Of a DNA stretch of 64,000 nucleotides, positions 36,666 to 50,732 are shown one piece after another. The stretch comes from Argopecten irradians (taxonomy: Eukaryota > Mollusca > Bivalvia > Pectinida > Pectinidae), in contig NC_091136.1 in assembly GCF_041381155.1 (NCBI RefSeq), positions 45,746,284-45,810,283 of the forward strand. The letters run 5' to 3'. Within the stretch, counting starts at the first letter, position 1, and every line of letters begins with the position of its first letter. Made by a program: the position numbers and the translations under genes. The notes beneath the pieces are model-generated. The model saw nothing but the letters and a program-made list of their open reading frames with translations, made no database searches and had not been told where the DNA came from.

Positions 36666-39600
36666 TTAGTAGTAAGTACATGTAGTTCAACTACAAATCA
36701 ATTCTCACAAAATTAAAAACGCGCGATAGTGTTAACCCCGTTGCTTCAATATCCTAGTTAAAATAGTTACGATGCAAAGTTTTGGCAACATTTTAAAAAA
36801 CAACGACATTATTTATGACTTCATTTCGTATCTCAGTCCCTTACCATGATGAAAAAGGTAACGCACAATACATATATGTTTTAAAGCCGACCTATCCGTA
36901 TAAAAAGAGCTTCCTATAATACTTTATTGCTTACATATTGTCATTCCACCTACATTAATAACAATGTTTGTTTAAAGTTTTCTTTAGTTGCTAGTGTGGA
37001 TGTTTATGCAACATTACTATTCAAAAATGCGATGAACGCCCATGTTTTGTTGTTATCAGAATGGAATACAGATCACAAGAGGTCGGACAACAAAGCAAGT
37101 GTTATTGGTGGAAATATTGAGGGAAACATCACACAGCATATATCGACATACCAGTACTGGATATTAGTATCACCTTAAAAATGAATTTAATCTAGGTTCA
37201 CATGTGAACGATCGAGATTTTATCTCTTTAATGAGTTGATTTATATGTCTTCTGGATATGTATCATGGATGGTTGGCCAAGTGTGGCCAATTCAATAACA
37301 ACGTAAGCATATACTGCAATAGCATGATAATGAAATAATACTGATGGTATGTGAGTGTTATTCCTTTCACGCATAAACAACCCGTTAATGAAAAAATATA
37401 ACCAATAAAAAAAGCAAATTAGTTCAGTTTTAACAACTCGTATTGGCAATATATGAAGCTAATAAATGACATTAACTTTTAACATGTCAATATTGCTATC
37501 ATCCAAAAGAGTAATGTGAAGATTAGACTGGTAAATACACTACTTGATGGCTGTCTAGTAAATGTAAATGATTTTAAAGACGCATTGGTATGGTTGTGTT
37601 AAATACCTTGAGAGGTCTTTATATTAGGTCTTCTACGACTTTTATTTTAAAATATTTGCTGAAATCAAAATGTCGGTTTCATTTGATCAATGGCTTATGA
37701 CGTATACCAGTTATATTATTGGTAGAAAGGTTTTCTTTCCATTTCAAAAGAACAGTTATAGCGCCGTTTGTTGGCATTTTATACAAAGCAAATATCCACG
37801 TTTTACATAAATAATATTTAAAATTTTCTTCATAACTTCACGAAATGTTAGTTCTATTCATAACTGTTCTTTGTTAATACAGGTCGTATTATTTCTGGAA
37901 CAAATTTGGCAATTGACGAACACATGTAATTTTGACCATAAAATATTTTCTATTAATTTTGAGTAAACATTGTTTTTGAACAAAATTAAAGTTTTGAAAA
38001 GATATTGCACTTTCATGTAATATGTTTGAACTAATATTATTTGAAATGGACTCATTTTTTAAGAAGAAAATGTTATGAACATTGGCTCGCGTGCCATACC
38101 TGCCAATGATAATAGTGAAATATTATTATATACTCGATTTAGTTTAACCTTGTTCCTGATGAAGTTATTCCCTGTAGGAGTTCCGTCCCCTTATGTACAT
38201 ACGAAGTCTTAATTTTACATGTTTCATACTGATACTGACTAGAAAATAAAGTAAATCAATCTTGTTGATAACTACATTTGTTTCTAACGATTACTTCATA
38301 TATGTGTGTATTGTATTTTTGTTTGCTTTATATCAACGGCCCTCAGGTAACAGGCGATTATTTTGTATGAATGGCAGTGTGTTTAAGATATACGATGCAT
38401 TAACATAAAACAACTGATGAAAACTATTTGTTCTTTAGCCTAATTAGGCCTAAACTTGTAATCGAAAAGAGAGTGCTCATCCCTTTAGCCAGCGATTTGA
38501 CTACTATTCCCAAGTAAAGCACTTTTATGTCTTGGAACAATCTTCAGTATTCAGAAGGACAATAAAAAAGAACCATAATACATGTATGGTTACCATATTA
38601 ATTTGTCAAGAAAATGAGGATTCTTAGCTTAACATAGATCACACCAGAGCTTTGACCCAATCAAATAAAGAGAATCGGGTGTTTACTAGGTAGATTATGA
38701 GGAAATCAGTCCAACATCACATAGAGTGTTTACTAGGTAGAGTATAAGGAAATCAGTCCAACATCACATAGGGGTGGTTACTAGGTAGAGAATAAGGAAA
38801 TCAGTCAAACATCATATAGGGTGGTTACTAGGTAGAGTATTTAAGGAAATCAGTCCAACATCACAAAGGTTTCCTGGTTGGATCATTCCATAAGAGCTGT
38901 AGCTCCAGCTTGAAATATATTATAATATTGAATGCTGACACGACCGAAGTGTAAATCGTTAGTTGTAACGGTATACCGATCCCTCGTTAGCTACAATTGT
39001 TTGCAACTGATTTATAATAATAATCATATGAAAATATGTACCTTCCTCTCGTTCAATCAAATGTTAAGGAAGTATAAGACATTTGATTTTTGAACGGTGA
39101 TCATAACTCAAATTGCAACAGAGTGGTAGGTTGATCTTGGCACGAGTTATCTTATAGCCAAAACATTAAATATAAATTACGGATGTCTTAAGTTCTTTCA
39201 ATGTTCAAGTGTTGGCTTATAAGCAAGGTTAACCAAACGAAAAAAATCATATCGGAATAATGATTCTATGGTTTATATTCTATTTCTGTTAATTGTTTGG
39301 CTATGTGCCTCACACTCTTAAAATTTGAACTTTTTGTCGATAAACAAACACAAATAATCCCTTTGGAAATATTTTTGTCATGTTTTTAATGCAGTGTTCG
39401 GTAGTTCAGTAACATATGTTGTAATAGAATAGTAGGAATACTCTGTTCATGATATCGACCTTACCAAGGTTGCTTACAAGATATATAAGCTTTTTCAGGA
39501 AAATGTCAAAATCATCAAGTTTAGCCGACATTAATTCAAATGTTCTAATGGCATAATAATTTGACTGATAATCTGGGGGAAAATGCACTATAATCTTATT

Positions 39601-39927
39601 TCCATTTTCTGCCACTTCTGAGGAGCGAATTGTTATAGGTAAGCCGTATATGAGTAGACATATAGCTGAAGAGAACATATAGTGGTATACATGCATACAA
39701 GATATTTAAGTATTCATATGAGATACTATCTTATCATATCAAATGCGTCCACGAACAGTTATAGCTGGGATATTTATAAAGTCGAATTGGAACATGATAT
39801 ATTCATGCTCATTCATTATATTGATTCAAGATAAAACAATTATTTCTGTCTATACATCATCTGCTGTCAGTATACCGTATACATTTATATTTGTATATAT
39901 CGGGAATCGATGATCATACTAAAACAT
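36666..39927. other. Intergenic, AT-rich
   Basis: No gene supported apart from the tandem repeat at 38679. Short frames such as 36927-37178 and 39406-39696 have no motif. Confidence 0.5.
38679..38870. repeat. 48 bp tandem repeat, four copies
   Basis: GTTTACTAGGTAGA, AAGGAAATCAGTCCAACATC recur at about 38679, 38727, 38774 and 38821, with modest divergence. Confidence 0.9.
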
Positions 39928-41028
39928 TCACCTGACCATAGTTCGTCTGTATCTAGCGGTAATTGTGACAAGTGATGATACAGCATCCTGTTTTTTGTTT
40001 CTTGCGCTTCTATTATCTACATACATTTTCCAGAGTTCTGGCGTTTTGAATATCTCTGTCCATTTCGTCCTACCCTGCATGGTATGAGAGTCTGTATCAG
40101 AGGCGTTCGCTATGGTTGATGACACGGGCCCGGACTCGGTGTCCGAGAACTCGTGCCGCAACACAGAAAGACTAGATAGGTCCCTTCCTACGGCCGTTGG
40201 AGAGTCATGCTCAGCATGAACTGACGCCAAAGCGTCATCGTTTCCATTTTTGATATCAGTATCTAGAACAGAGTCATTTTGAAATTTTACACCATTCTTC
40301 TGTTCAGAACGCTCGCCTGAAAGAATTGATTCCAAAGCGGCAGTAGCTTCATCATCTTTAAAGAATATTCGTGCCTTCATTAAAAGCTCTTTATTGTTAT
40401 ATCTGAGGATATCTATCAGATCATGGTTTGACGACTTCCGTTCTTTATGTCGTCTGTAGAGTTTGTGAAGTTCCTTGGTTACACGTTCGGCTCGCTTTAT
40501 GAAATTGATCTGGGTCTCAGTGTTATGCTCGGAGCGGGTGGTACTCCCGGAACTAGAATCAGTGCCGCTTGTAAATGTCCTGCGTGATTCCGCTCCATAA
40601 CGACTCCTGGACGACTGTGGCATAGACATCATGGTATGTGATGGCCACTGATGAGTATGCAATGTTCCCTTCCCCGATATGCTTGTCATCTCCGAATGCG
40701 TTCTCATTCCTGAGCGGCTATTTCGTGACATCATGGTGGACTCGTATCGCCTGAGTCTTTCGGTCTCCTGCCTTAAACTCCTGTCAAGCGAAGGAGTTTT
40801 CGTCTGAAGAACTCGTAGCTGCCTACGCATTGAATCCTCTTCCCATTCTCGTCGCCTTTTGCAAATGACCTTAGCTTTATCTAAAACCTCCGTGTACTTC
40901 CCAAGCTGTTTATCCTCACGTGCATTGATCTGGCGAGTTCGAAGTTGTTCACGTGCATCCAGAGCGGTGTAAGCGTTTGAAATATTAAAATCGTGATAAA
41001 GATGTCCTATTTCTGGAATCAAACTCAT
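39928..41028 (-). CDS. Intronless hypothetical protein, 366 aa, helical and low-complexity
   Basis: Single minus-strand frame, not recognised. Residues 20-100 are strongly charged and helix-prone (QLGKYTEVLDKAKVICKRR, SLRQETERLRRYES), probably coiled coil. Residues 101-168 are Ser/Thr/Arg-rich and disordered (TSGTDSSSGSTTRS). Residues 172-240 are helical again (FIKRAERVTKELHKLYRRH). Residues 240-320 are acidic and serine-rich. Residues 322-366 form a basic end that may be a short conserved motif (WTEIFKTPELWKMYVDNRSA). No signal peptide or membrane segment. The length and the higher GC of the frame against its flanks make it a credible gene. It could be a cytoskeletal, ciliary or nuclear scaffold, but that is a guess from composition only. 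Confidence 0.8.
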   Translation of the reverse strand: MSLIPEIGHLYHDFNISNAYTALDAREQLRTRQINAREDKQLGKYTEVLDKAKVICKRRREWEEDSMRRQLRVLQTKTPSLDRSLRQETERLRRYESTMMSRNSRSGMRTHSEMTSISGKGTLHTHQWPSHTMMSMPQSSRSRYGAESRRTFTSGTDSSSGSTTRSEHNTETQINFIKRAERVTKELHKLYRRHKERKSSNHDLIDILRYNNKELLMKARIFFKDDEATAALESILSGERSEQKNGVKFQNDSVLDTDIKNGNDDALASVHAEHDSPTAVGRDLSSLSVLRHEFSDTESGPVSSTIANASDTDSHTMQGRTKWTEIFKTPELWKMYVDNRSARNKKQDAVSSLVTITARYRRTMVR

Positions 41029-44000
41029 TGTGCACGTAAATCGAGCTTAAATGTTGATGTTAGTATAACAGTGAAGTTGTCATGGTAATGAACGGTGAAA
41101 TCGCTACTAGAAACTTTAAATGTTTATGTCAGTTTCAGATCAATGTTTTGTTTTCATCCGGCTGTTTTCCATTTTCAACATTTTTAATTCTACCTGAGTG
41201 ACACACTCAAACACGAGCGTTTCTATTCTACAGTCACAAATGTATATGTTTCGATTGAGTTGTACCACATTCATATAGGTGATATCAGTTGATAGAAGTT
41301 TTTATCATTAAGATGACGCCTTGTTGATCTAGATAGCAATCCACAACCGCACCTTCAGACGATCCAATGAGGAATATTTACTTACACATCAGAATATTAT
41401 CATTTACACGCTCAAGGAAGATCATCTGCAAATACCCCGTCATCTGAAATAGATTAACAGAGTCATGACTATGGTATCATGGAGGAATTTCGACATGTCT
41501 CCTCGCCATCGATTGGTTGAAACAAAGATCAGTCCCAGAATAGTATTGACGTAGGGTGATAACGGTCAGTCTGTTATTCGTTATTTATATTTAATAAGGT
41601 TAACAGTATAACAGGGAAACATGATTAGTTTACATTGTGAACAAACAACGCCATCTGTCCCTTCTCCATTGTGACACAGGAACACATTTATCTCTGGGCC
41701 AAGTCATATACATTCATCCGACGACCACAACAAATTGAATTGCCATTTGGTCATAAATCATCACAGAATCTACAACACCAAACTACAATAAATGCATGAT
41801 AACTTTTTTTAAATTTCCTATATTTCACTTAAAACATGACACATTGGGTTATTGCATTTTTAAGTATTTCTGAGTACAGCACGTCAAAATGTCGACTTGC
41901 ATTAACAGTATTGTGTATTTTCTTCGTATGCGTGCCGTATAGTGAATTATAATGACGCTTTATTTATTTCTCTGTAGTGGTGGTTTTCACTCCAAGAATG
42001 TATGTTTTCAAGTAAAATCTCCATAAAAGGGCCTTCTGCAATCAATTTTGATTTTTTTTCGATCAAACTATGTACTGATTTAAAACAAGTTTTAGATAAC
42101 TATTACATTTACAATAGAAACCATTAACAATGGTATCTGTAATATTAGAATAGTTCATGATAATCAATAGATAGCTCACTTTTTATACCAATAGAAGTTC
42201 CTAAATTTATATTTAATTAAAGTTACACTTACCTTTTGACAATGTTCATCAGCCTTTTGATGACAACCGCTATTAAATCTGTAGGTTGCGATAGTGAACG
42301 CTTCAATCTAGTTCGATTATTGATAAAAGCATTCGGATCTATAAAACCGGACGTAAAAATGACAATCTTTACTTAAGATTAAATTTTGATCAATATTTGT
42401 GCCCTTCCGCCAACAATGTAACGTTAAGTAGCGAGTCAACAGAGTTAAATGCCACGTTAGTGTCGAACAGTACCTATTCCTACCCAAGATAAATCCGCAG
42501 GAATCCACGCTTACGTCGAACTAAAGACCGAGCGGCCAAGGAAACGATCCCTGAGTATTTTACAATCACTACAACCAATATAAGTGGCGGAGATATAGCT
42601 TACTATTGAACATAAAAGAACTTTTATTCCCAGAACACGTGTCATTTGTTCTGAGATAAGATATTGATATGAAAAATGTGGATATCGTGGAGATAAATAC
42701 GCAGCGGACATGCTTTGTATCCCACTTTCATTATGTAAATCCGATACTTTACCAGACTGACGGTAAGACGTCAAGGACAATCGTACTATCAATTCATCAT
42801 CAAAATGGTGTTATTGAAGTTATATCATTGGTACCTCACTTAGCATGCCGAAATAAACAAGCCGCTTTACCCCTTTTTGTTGTTACTTTCATACATACCC
42901 TGTAAGTGTGATATGTAAAAGAAGTTGGCTCAATGTAAGTTTCCTTTCTGCATTTTTTGTGGCATTTGATGAAGTAGTTTTCACCTGTATAGACGGTTGA
43001 TATACCTATGTTCGATAGACATGTGAATACCTTTGATATCCTTTATCCCTTTATCAATCTCCCGTAAAGGAAAGAATCGTGATAGTTGATGTGGATAACG
43101 TGATTAACAATGGTCAATGGACACAGAATCGATGATAAGACTACCCTGTACGCTTTCGTGTATCATTTTCCTGATTGATATTGGCTAAAAGGTGTACCAC
43201 ATTGACGGATTCTTTTAACATCGGTAGAAAATTAATTTCACTAAACCTTTTGTTTAAGCAACTGTAAGTCAGCAGCGATTGGAATGGGTATTTATAAATG
43301 ATTCCACAACCATTTTAATTATGATGTGTATTAAATTCTTTACACAATCATAAAGCATAAATGGTAAAAGTATAAGTGTGTATTCGTGTTATTATGAAAA
43401 GCTTGAGTATTTACTCGTGTCGCGTTATGGAGGACTCGTATGTCAACTTCTACAATCTTTGATAAATATACAAGGTTTCAGGAAGTCACGGTTCGGTTTT
43501 GCTAAGTGTTCAAAACACAATGTTAACATGTACATTTAATATCCTGGCAGCTGTTATAGATAGAGAAAAGAGTTTTATATATTTACGGCATTGCAACAAG
43601 TACATAATTATGTACATCAGCATTTTGATAGGGTTAACCAGAGTTGAGGCGCCCTGGGGTCATAACCGTTTTTCCATAACTTCAACCAAAACTAGATGCA
43701 ATGTCTGAAAACTACATTGTCATTCTATTCTAGATTATACACTTAGTGGTAACACGGCTATGTTTCTTGCAGTTATATTTTACGGTAGTATTTGAAATCC
43801 ATATTTTCATACGATATGGATTTTGGTAATTGCTATTGTGCCCCTATACTTGATACTACACACGTGTAATAACATGCACTAGATCCTAAATAGAAATCTT
43901 GGTATCTCTTCATTAATCACATGTTTTGACTGCACATGGTTGACACAATAAGTGAGGTCGCTGAATATAGTTTTGGTCGTATTGTAGTTTACAGTTTTAT

Positions 44001-47000
44001 GTATTAACCAAAACCCCTGTACAGTACACCTGATGACTTTTCTCCTGGTATATCACGTAATACAGAGTAGTTACCCTTGTTTCGACATCGATCACAGTTT
44101 GATTTCCATCGCAATTTTATCATTTGTGACACTTCGTTGCCGTATAATTCGGTGCAATTCTTGACATTAAGTGAGAAATAGTTGTTCCATTCACATTGCC
44201 GAAGCAACTACAATGGGTAAAGACATTACTATAAATATATCTGGATTAAATTTGAAACCTCGCAAGAGAGTGTTTACATTATATACTGCCGTTGATAATT
44301 ACATGACGTTTTATTTCCCACATTTTAACATACAACAAAGTTTAAACAGAGATGTTATTATTGCTCATACAGACTAGAGTTTGTTGACAGGCCACCGTCA
44401 ATGACAACACAGCACTGCCTTTCTCAATAGGTCTCCACACCTATGCGTTTACACCAGACACCTTTATATAAGATAGCATAGAAAGAGAGTAAACAAAATC
44501 GCCACAATTGGGCACTTCTGACGCTCTAAGGTAAACTTTATATAGTTTGATGGAAGGGGTATTGTTAATAGTACTCATTGTAGATTCAATTTCAATCTTT
44601 TTTTCAGAAGATGATTGTTAAGTGATGGAAGAGATGCCCTATAAGGTGGTTTATTTAGAATGTCTGTGGATGTAAAATGATTGTTATTTATCACACTTGA
44701 TATTATGTGTTTGTCAGGTTTGTTAAAATGTAATTAAAATAAACTTTTACTGTTACAAAACAGGATGCATTGTTATATACATGCTATTTCAAGCAACTTT
44801 AATTACAGAACGTATATCCTTTTAGTTTTACTTTGCAGTGAATGACCAAGACAATGGAATACGTGATATGCAAAAGACCTATGAGATGATATTGTAGGCG
44901 GAATGATCTTTAGTGTAGCATTGGGACGACATGTCTAAATGCTTTCTTATTGGACTGTCATCGACTGTCAAGAGACAGAGCTCACCAGGTACATGCATGT
45001 CAATTCAATTAAAGTTGAAATTCTATATGATTGAAATTATGTGTGATGAAGAATGTCCAATAAAATTATTCTCTATACAAGGACACCAATCTATCGTAAA
45101 TTTATGAAGAACCAATGGAATTTGTTTTTGAACCTTAAACAACATGCTATAAGATTCTACTCACTTTATATATCTTAATTATTTCCAATATGATATATGA
45201 TTAAAAATATAAACATAAGCGTTATTATTAAAACAAAATACTCAATTGTTGTTTTCCATCTCAATTACATGTTTTGAAACTTGTAATTCTGTTCGTTGTT
45301 AAGGAAAAACAATACGGAACAGATATACCAAATAGTATACAACACCGTATAATCCTACCCTAACATTGTTATACTGGTTTCAGCTTTAAATTAGATAGGA
45401 ACCAGTCTACTTAGGACATATTAAATAATTTTTATATCTGCAGAAAATATATTTGTATAAATTATGTTCTGTTATAAGTTTCATATATCGTACTTAACTT
45501 ACACACCGAATAGCATCCAAACTAAAATTTGATTTAGTTATTTGTTTTTATGTTATACCATAATGAAGGGTATGTAAGCTCAATCGTCCATTGTTCGTAA
45601 TTGCAATAAATACTTGTCAATGTGGTTCACACTTCCATTCATAGAGTATGCTTCCCTAGACAGTAAGAGTTATTCCCCCTATATGGGCAAAAGTCAATGA
45701 GTGTATGGCTAGTTTCAAAATACACTTATAATGAATTCTATTGGGTTTTTTTATCATAGAATTCTAGACTGTCGTGCTATATGCTTGGTGTAGGCTAGAT
45801 ATTATGTATACATTATTTTTTATTTTTAAGTCTAAAACAATAGTTATACAATGTATATTATAAACAACAATTGCCATGTTCATCGTGTCTATTTTCACCT
45901 TCTAATGAATTTAAATGTAACAAGTCCTCAGATAACCGATACTTTTCTGTTGATTCCATTTGTTTGTTTGCTTGCTTACGTGTTACTGTTCATCGAGAGC
46001 TACGGTCATTTAAGGACAAACTAACTTATCTTTGGAATATAAAAACCTAGATGGTTAGCATTAAAACTTCGAGTTGAAAACCAGAATCACACGACTAAAA
46101 AACTTTATTTTTAATTTTATTTTTAATTAGATTTTCCTACAAGTGTTAATAGTCATAATGGTAAAAATATATGTATTTATCAACAAAAGAATAAATTTCA
46201 AAATCATACACTAAAACACGATTTAGAATTATCAATCAGGCGGGGGATGTTTACATTATATAGCGTCATGTCATGCATAGAACTTATCGAATAAGCCTTA
46301 GCTATATCCTTTATATATCGGAAAAGTAAACATGTCGGAGACATTGAAATATATATCTCGAATATATCTAAAATTCGCACAATGTACACATGTAATTAAT
46401 TATTCCCAACTGTGAGAGAAGAATCACATGCATGACATGTCTCCCCTCTCAGCATGAGTAAGAGAGGTATGTACAATCCGAAGCCGAGAGAGGACTCTTC
46501 CTTTCTACTATTGGTATGTGGCAGTTTGTTTGTGTTGCAATACGTACAGTATCATCGACACCGTATTTCCCTTTTAGCCACATGGCCGTGAATCCATAAA
46601 AATGGTGGTTTTTTTACTACAAATTCAAAATATTGTTATATGATCATAAACTTGGATTGGTGAAGACATGGAACTGTGCTCTTCGATGTGGTCAAGAGCC
46701 AGATCGATAGCATATGTTTTCGTAGAGACAATAGAGACATAATATGGAGGTCGAATGGATGAATAATATCAGATGACCTGTGCAGCTTGCTGCAGCAACT
46801 TTCTTCATTTAGTTGTCTAGGGACAGTTCATTAGGTTTTACGTGAGATTGTTCACTGTTGTTGATCGAAAAGTTTCAAGTGCAAGATGTGTAATACCTGA
46901 TTCTGGATAAGGTAATTTCAAATTATGTTGAATCCAAGTGGGTTTTTTTTCAATTTACGCCAATTTCAAATGAAAAATGAAATAATATTAATCTAACTTA

Positions 47001-49113
47001 AGTCGCTTTAATCCATCTAAGATACGTTGAACTGCACTTTTGTTTGCTAATGTTTAAGGTTTGTCCGCGCTTGCAAACTATGGTATTTTATCACGATTTC
47101 GACTTTGAGTTAATTTTCCTACAACGCCAAAGTACGTATCTAGAACTTCTCATAATAGCCATATGCCAAGTATAAGTATAAGAGTACCAGTTTTCTAGAT
47201 TTGGCATTCAATTGACAAAGGAAAGTTTTGTTTTGTGTCATCGCCCTTTCTTGTTCACAAAATGACGTATGTGTGTCATGTGCTCAGCATGAATAATTCA
47301 CTGTCATACATGAATGTATGTATGTGTTAAACTTGTTGGATGTCAAGTACGATATCTTAAAATAGTAAAACTGAACATGTCGTCCATCAAATATCGGGAA
47401 TTCCCATCTTAAAAATCAATTGTTCGTTAACTTTTCATGGGAGCGGTACTTTGATTAAAATCAAATATGACTGCATATCAGTTCTGTAAGTAAGCCGTAG
47501 GGAGTGCATGCGTGGTACGATGGTTAGGCAAATAAACGTATTTCACTGCATGAGTCAGTGTTTTCGGGTTAAGTGAAACTTGTGGTTACAATGATATCGT
47601 AAATATAATAATTGGTATGGAGTTAATGTTATTTCATCGTTTGTAATTTATAAAGGTCTATACGTGATCAAGTGTGAATTTACACCTGCTCATAATTTAA
47701 GTCTATGATTGAAAAGTGTACCGTCACAAAGGTGATGAGTACTTTTATTGCATCATAAACACTTGAACTTAACATATTCCCGTGATTTTTACCAAATAAA
47801 TATCATCTCATTGTCGTCTACACACTTGAGAATGAAGCACACACTCGTGTTGAATGTACCATTTGCACTTATCGTTTGCCATGTACATTTTAAGTGTTTG
47901 TCTATAATTTGAAAAGATGTGAAACAGGGAAATAAAGTAGATTTTTAATATCTGCATGGCGAGATACTGTCAGTAATAAAGGACTGGAAAAAAGATAGAA
48001 GGAAGAAATAAAATTTATATATAGATACGGAACACTTTGTTGATAGAAATGAAAAGAAAATTACCCGGCACACGAGTTCATTGTATTGTTCTTCCTTAAT
48101 AACTGTCTTTGACGAGAATGTTTACAAGATGATATACTGGGCACATGATATGTGTTTCGGTTTCTGAAAGATATTAGTCATAAACACGAAATGTAACCAC
48201 CTGTTTCATGTCTTAAAGAATTTCGCAATAGTCAGTGAGAAAAATAAAGCTATTGTAATAATACCATTACATCATATACAAATGTACGTGCACATGAACT
48301 CAAAGAAGCAGAACATATATGTTCTAAACGCATTCATATAGTTATCTACTAAAATTGTAGTCATAACCATATTTGGAGAAAACGTCCCAATACTTTAGTG
48401 TAACAGTGGCGGGTATAACAAACATTTATCTTTGTTCATGACACGAATAACCAAGAATGAAATAGTCCAAATAGTACCCAATATGCACAAATTAGTGAGT
48501 CGATTTTGTTATTCTCTGGTTGAACCAATTCTCATTCAAACTGTACAGGAAACATGATCAGACCAACAGAGACTATAATAGATATTCAAATCGGGGTCAA
48601 CTCTAATTATTTCCCCGTATAGACGAATTTATTAAAGGTATAGTTAATATATGCAACTTTGTTCCTTGGTATTTGTCCCTTCTATTCACATTGAGTCACT
48701 TGTTAGGTTTCAAACGTGCCGAGAGGTAAAACCAAGATTCTGTCACAGATATTGTACAGAATAATAAGGAAGGTGTCTATAAATCTATGTTATATAAATA
48801 TATACTTTGTTTATGTATTCTCGAATAATCTAATTCAAACAAATCGAGACGTGTTTAGGGACGTGAATATTTAAATGAAGAATTCAAAACATTTGCTATT
48901 TATTTATTGAAGTATTTAGCAATGATATTTGATACTCAAATACAATATTTGAAAATAGGTTAGAGTAGCATGCTGATGAACATGACATTTGAGACAACAT
49001 AATTCGCCATGCATACTGATAACACGCCTGACAATATATAAACATTACTCCAGTGTCAATCATTCAATACACATTGATTCAAATATCGCACAGACAAAAC
49101 TATGGGACATATA
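41029..49113. other. Long gene-poor region
   Basis: AT-rich DNA, about 8 kb, with no recognised gene or dispersed repeat apart from a weak small-ORF candidate at 46454. The first few hundred bases should hold the promoter and 5' UTR of the 366-residue gene. Frames of 60-93 codons (42317-42905, 43499-43708, 44004-44377) carry no motif. Confidence 0.5.
46454..46591 (+). CDS. Candidate 45-residue membrane micro-ORF (weak)
   Basis: ATG in the context CAGCATGAG opens a 45-codon frame: a basic N-terminus (MSKRGMYNPKPRED), a hydrophobic stretch of about 18 residues (SSFLLLVCGSLFVLQYV), and a basic tail (QYHRHRISLLATWP). This is the layout of a single-pass micro-protein, but frames this short are common by chance. 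It could also be a first exon. Not recognised. Confidence 0.15.
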   Translation: MSKRGMYNPKPREDSSFLLLVCGSLFVLQYVQYHRHRISLLATWP

Positions 49114-49270
49114 CCGTATAGCCTGTAATTTGCGTAGGAATGACATTTTCGCAATTTCGTTGCGGAAGGGTGTGGCCCCGAAAATTTCGTCAGCGAAATA
49201 ATCAGCTATACATAGATTTCGATTCGTTAAATCGCGAGTCTTTTACTCGCAAAAATAAGCGATTATACGG
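49114..49270. mobile_element. Probable short MITE
   Basis: CCGTATAGCC at the left and, inverted, CCGTATAATCGC at the right, with TTTCGCAA, TTTCGTC and TCGCAAAAA inside, similar in style to the TTTCGCG family. Target duplication not clear. The open frames at 48989-49382 cross it and are not credible genes. Confidence 0.4.
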
Positions 49271-50732
49271 CATACCTCACCATTTCGAATTCCACAATCT
49301 TCAGCAAGAACGGATAAATCATATTGGCAGTGCACCACATGTTACTGTAAACTTTCTCATTTTAACCCAGTCAAATTTTTAACGAAATTGCGAAAATCTG
49401 AAAATTATGATTTATTCGCGCGGGTATAAACTAATGGTGGTTCAATACCGGAAGTATACATTAAAAAAAGGGTTGTACATGAATTAGCGCTTCAGAGACA
49501 GGCGATAAACTAAATACGTTTACACTATTCTGTGCAGTTTACGAAAACAATGTTTTTATAAAAAATAAAAAAAAACAGAAAGTAATATGATGACATGAAT
49601 ATGTGTATGGTATAAGTAGATGAACTACAGTCCCAGGTATAAATACAACATATAACAAAATAAATAAATAAAAAACATATATTAATGAAGCGATAATATA
49701 CTACCAACCGGATAACATATTTCTTTGATAAAGAAATAATTATAAAGTGCAGTTATTTGGTACGACATCAGTCTTTTCTGCTACGACTACAAAAACGATT
49801 TTAAAAAGTCCGTTTCCTTATTTGGCTCGTTAAAGTCCACTATAAACAAGTACATTGACAGTTATATTACAATGTATAAGCATGTGACATAAAAAGAGGT
49901 ATAACCTCTAGTTTCCGCATTGTAAATCGTATCCTCACTATTGAGGTGACAAAAGGTGGCACTGTCGTTAGGGTTCGATTCAATAATGATTCAATTTTGA
50001 TGGCTGATTTTCTGAGTTTACACCAACATCAAAATATATGTACATTTCAAAATTTATAGTCTTTAAATAGGGTAAAACACTTTCAATTAGCAAACATTAT
50101 TACGCATGTATAACAATATATTTAATGATAAACAACTATACAATAAGTATCCCAAGGTAAGCACCTTCAGATACTTCCTGGTTGTGTTCATGACGATACA
50201 TGTATTTTAATTGTTGTGAAGTTACTTCAACCAGAAATATCAAGTTGCAATCATGTTTGAAATTATTTAAGCTTCATTTAGAAAGCGATTATCTGTAATT
50301 TTGTTCTAATGATACATAATTACCATACTTTTGAACCAATAATTTCATAGGAATGTTTTATGTGTTTAACTATTAACTGATAATAACGTAAGAAAGAAAT
50401 TTCAAAATTTGACAGTCAGTGACAGCCATAGTTAACGAACTGAAATGAAAGAATACTGAGATTCAAGCACGGCATGAAGACAGATTCATTAAAATGGACT
50501 TCTAAAAAGTGTAATGCATGGTAAATAATGAAATGATCAGTATAATTTTGTTACGTGTGTTGACAATACCATTATCAAATAGACATTTCGATATTATATT
50601 ACATGAAACTATGAACTGTTCTTTTACAGATCGTCAACATATCTATTCCAGTCTATTTCCATACCAAGCATCACAGTTACCATTGCTGGGAAGTATTGAC
50701 ATATTGTAAACTTGATACAATGCATACTTGGT
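49271..50732. other. Intergenic, 3' flank of the 578-residue gene
   Basis: AT-rich with A-runs near 49560-49680; nothing else was seen. The part next to 50732 should include the 3' UTR of the minus-strand gene. Confidence 0.45.

Noticed and set aside
48989..49382. Two overlapping plus-strand frames
   Set aside because: They cross the inverted ends of a probable MITE rich in TTTCGC motifs.
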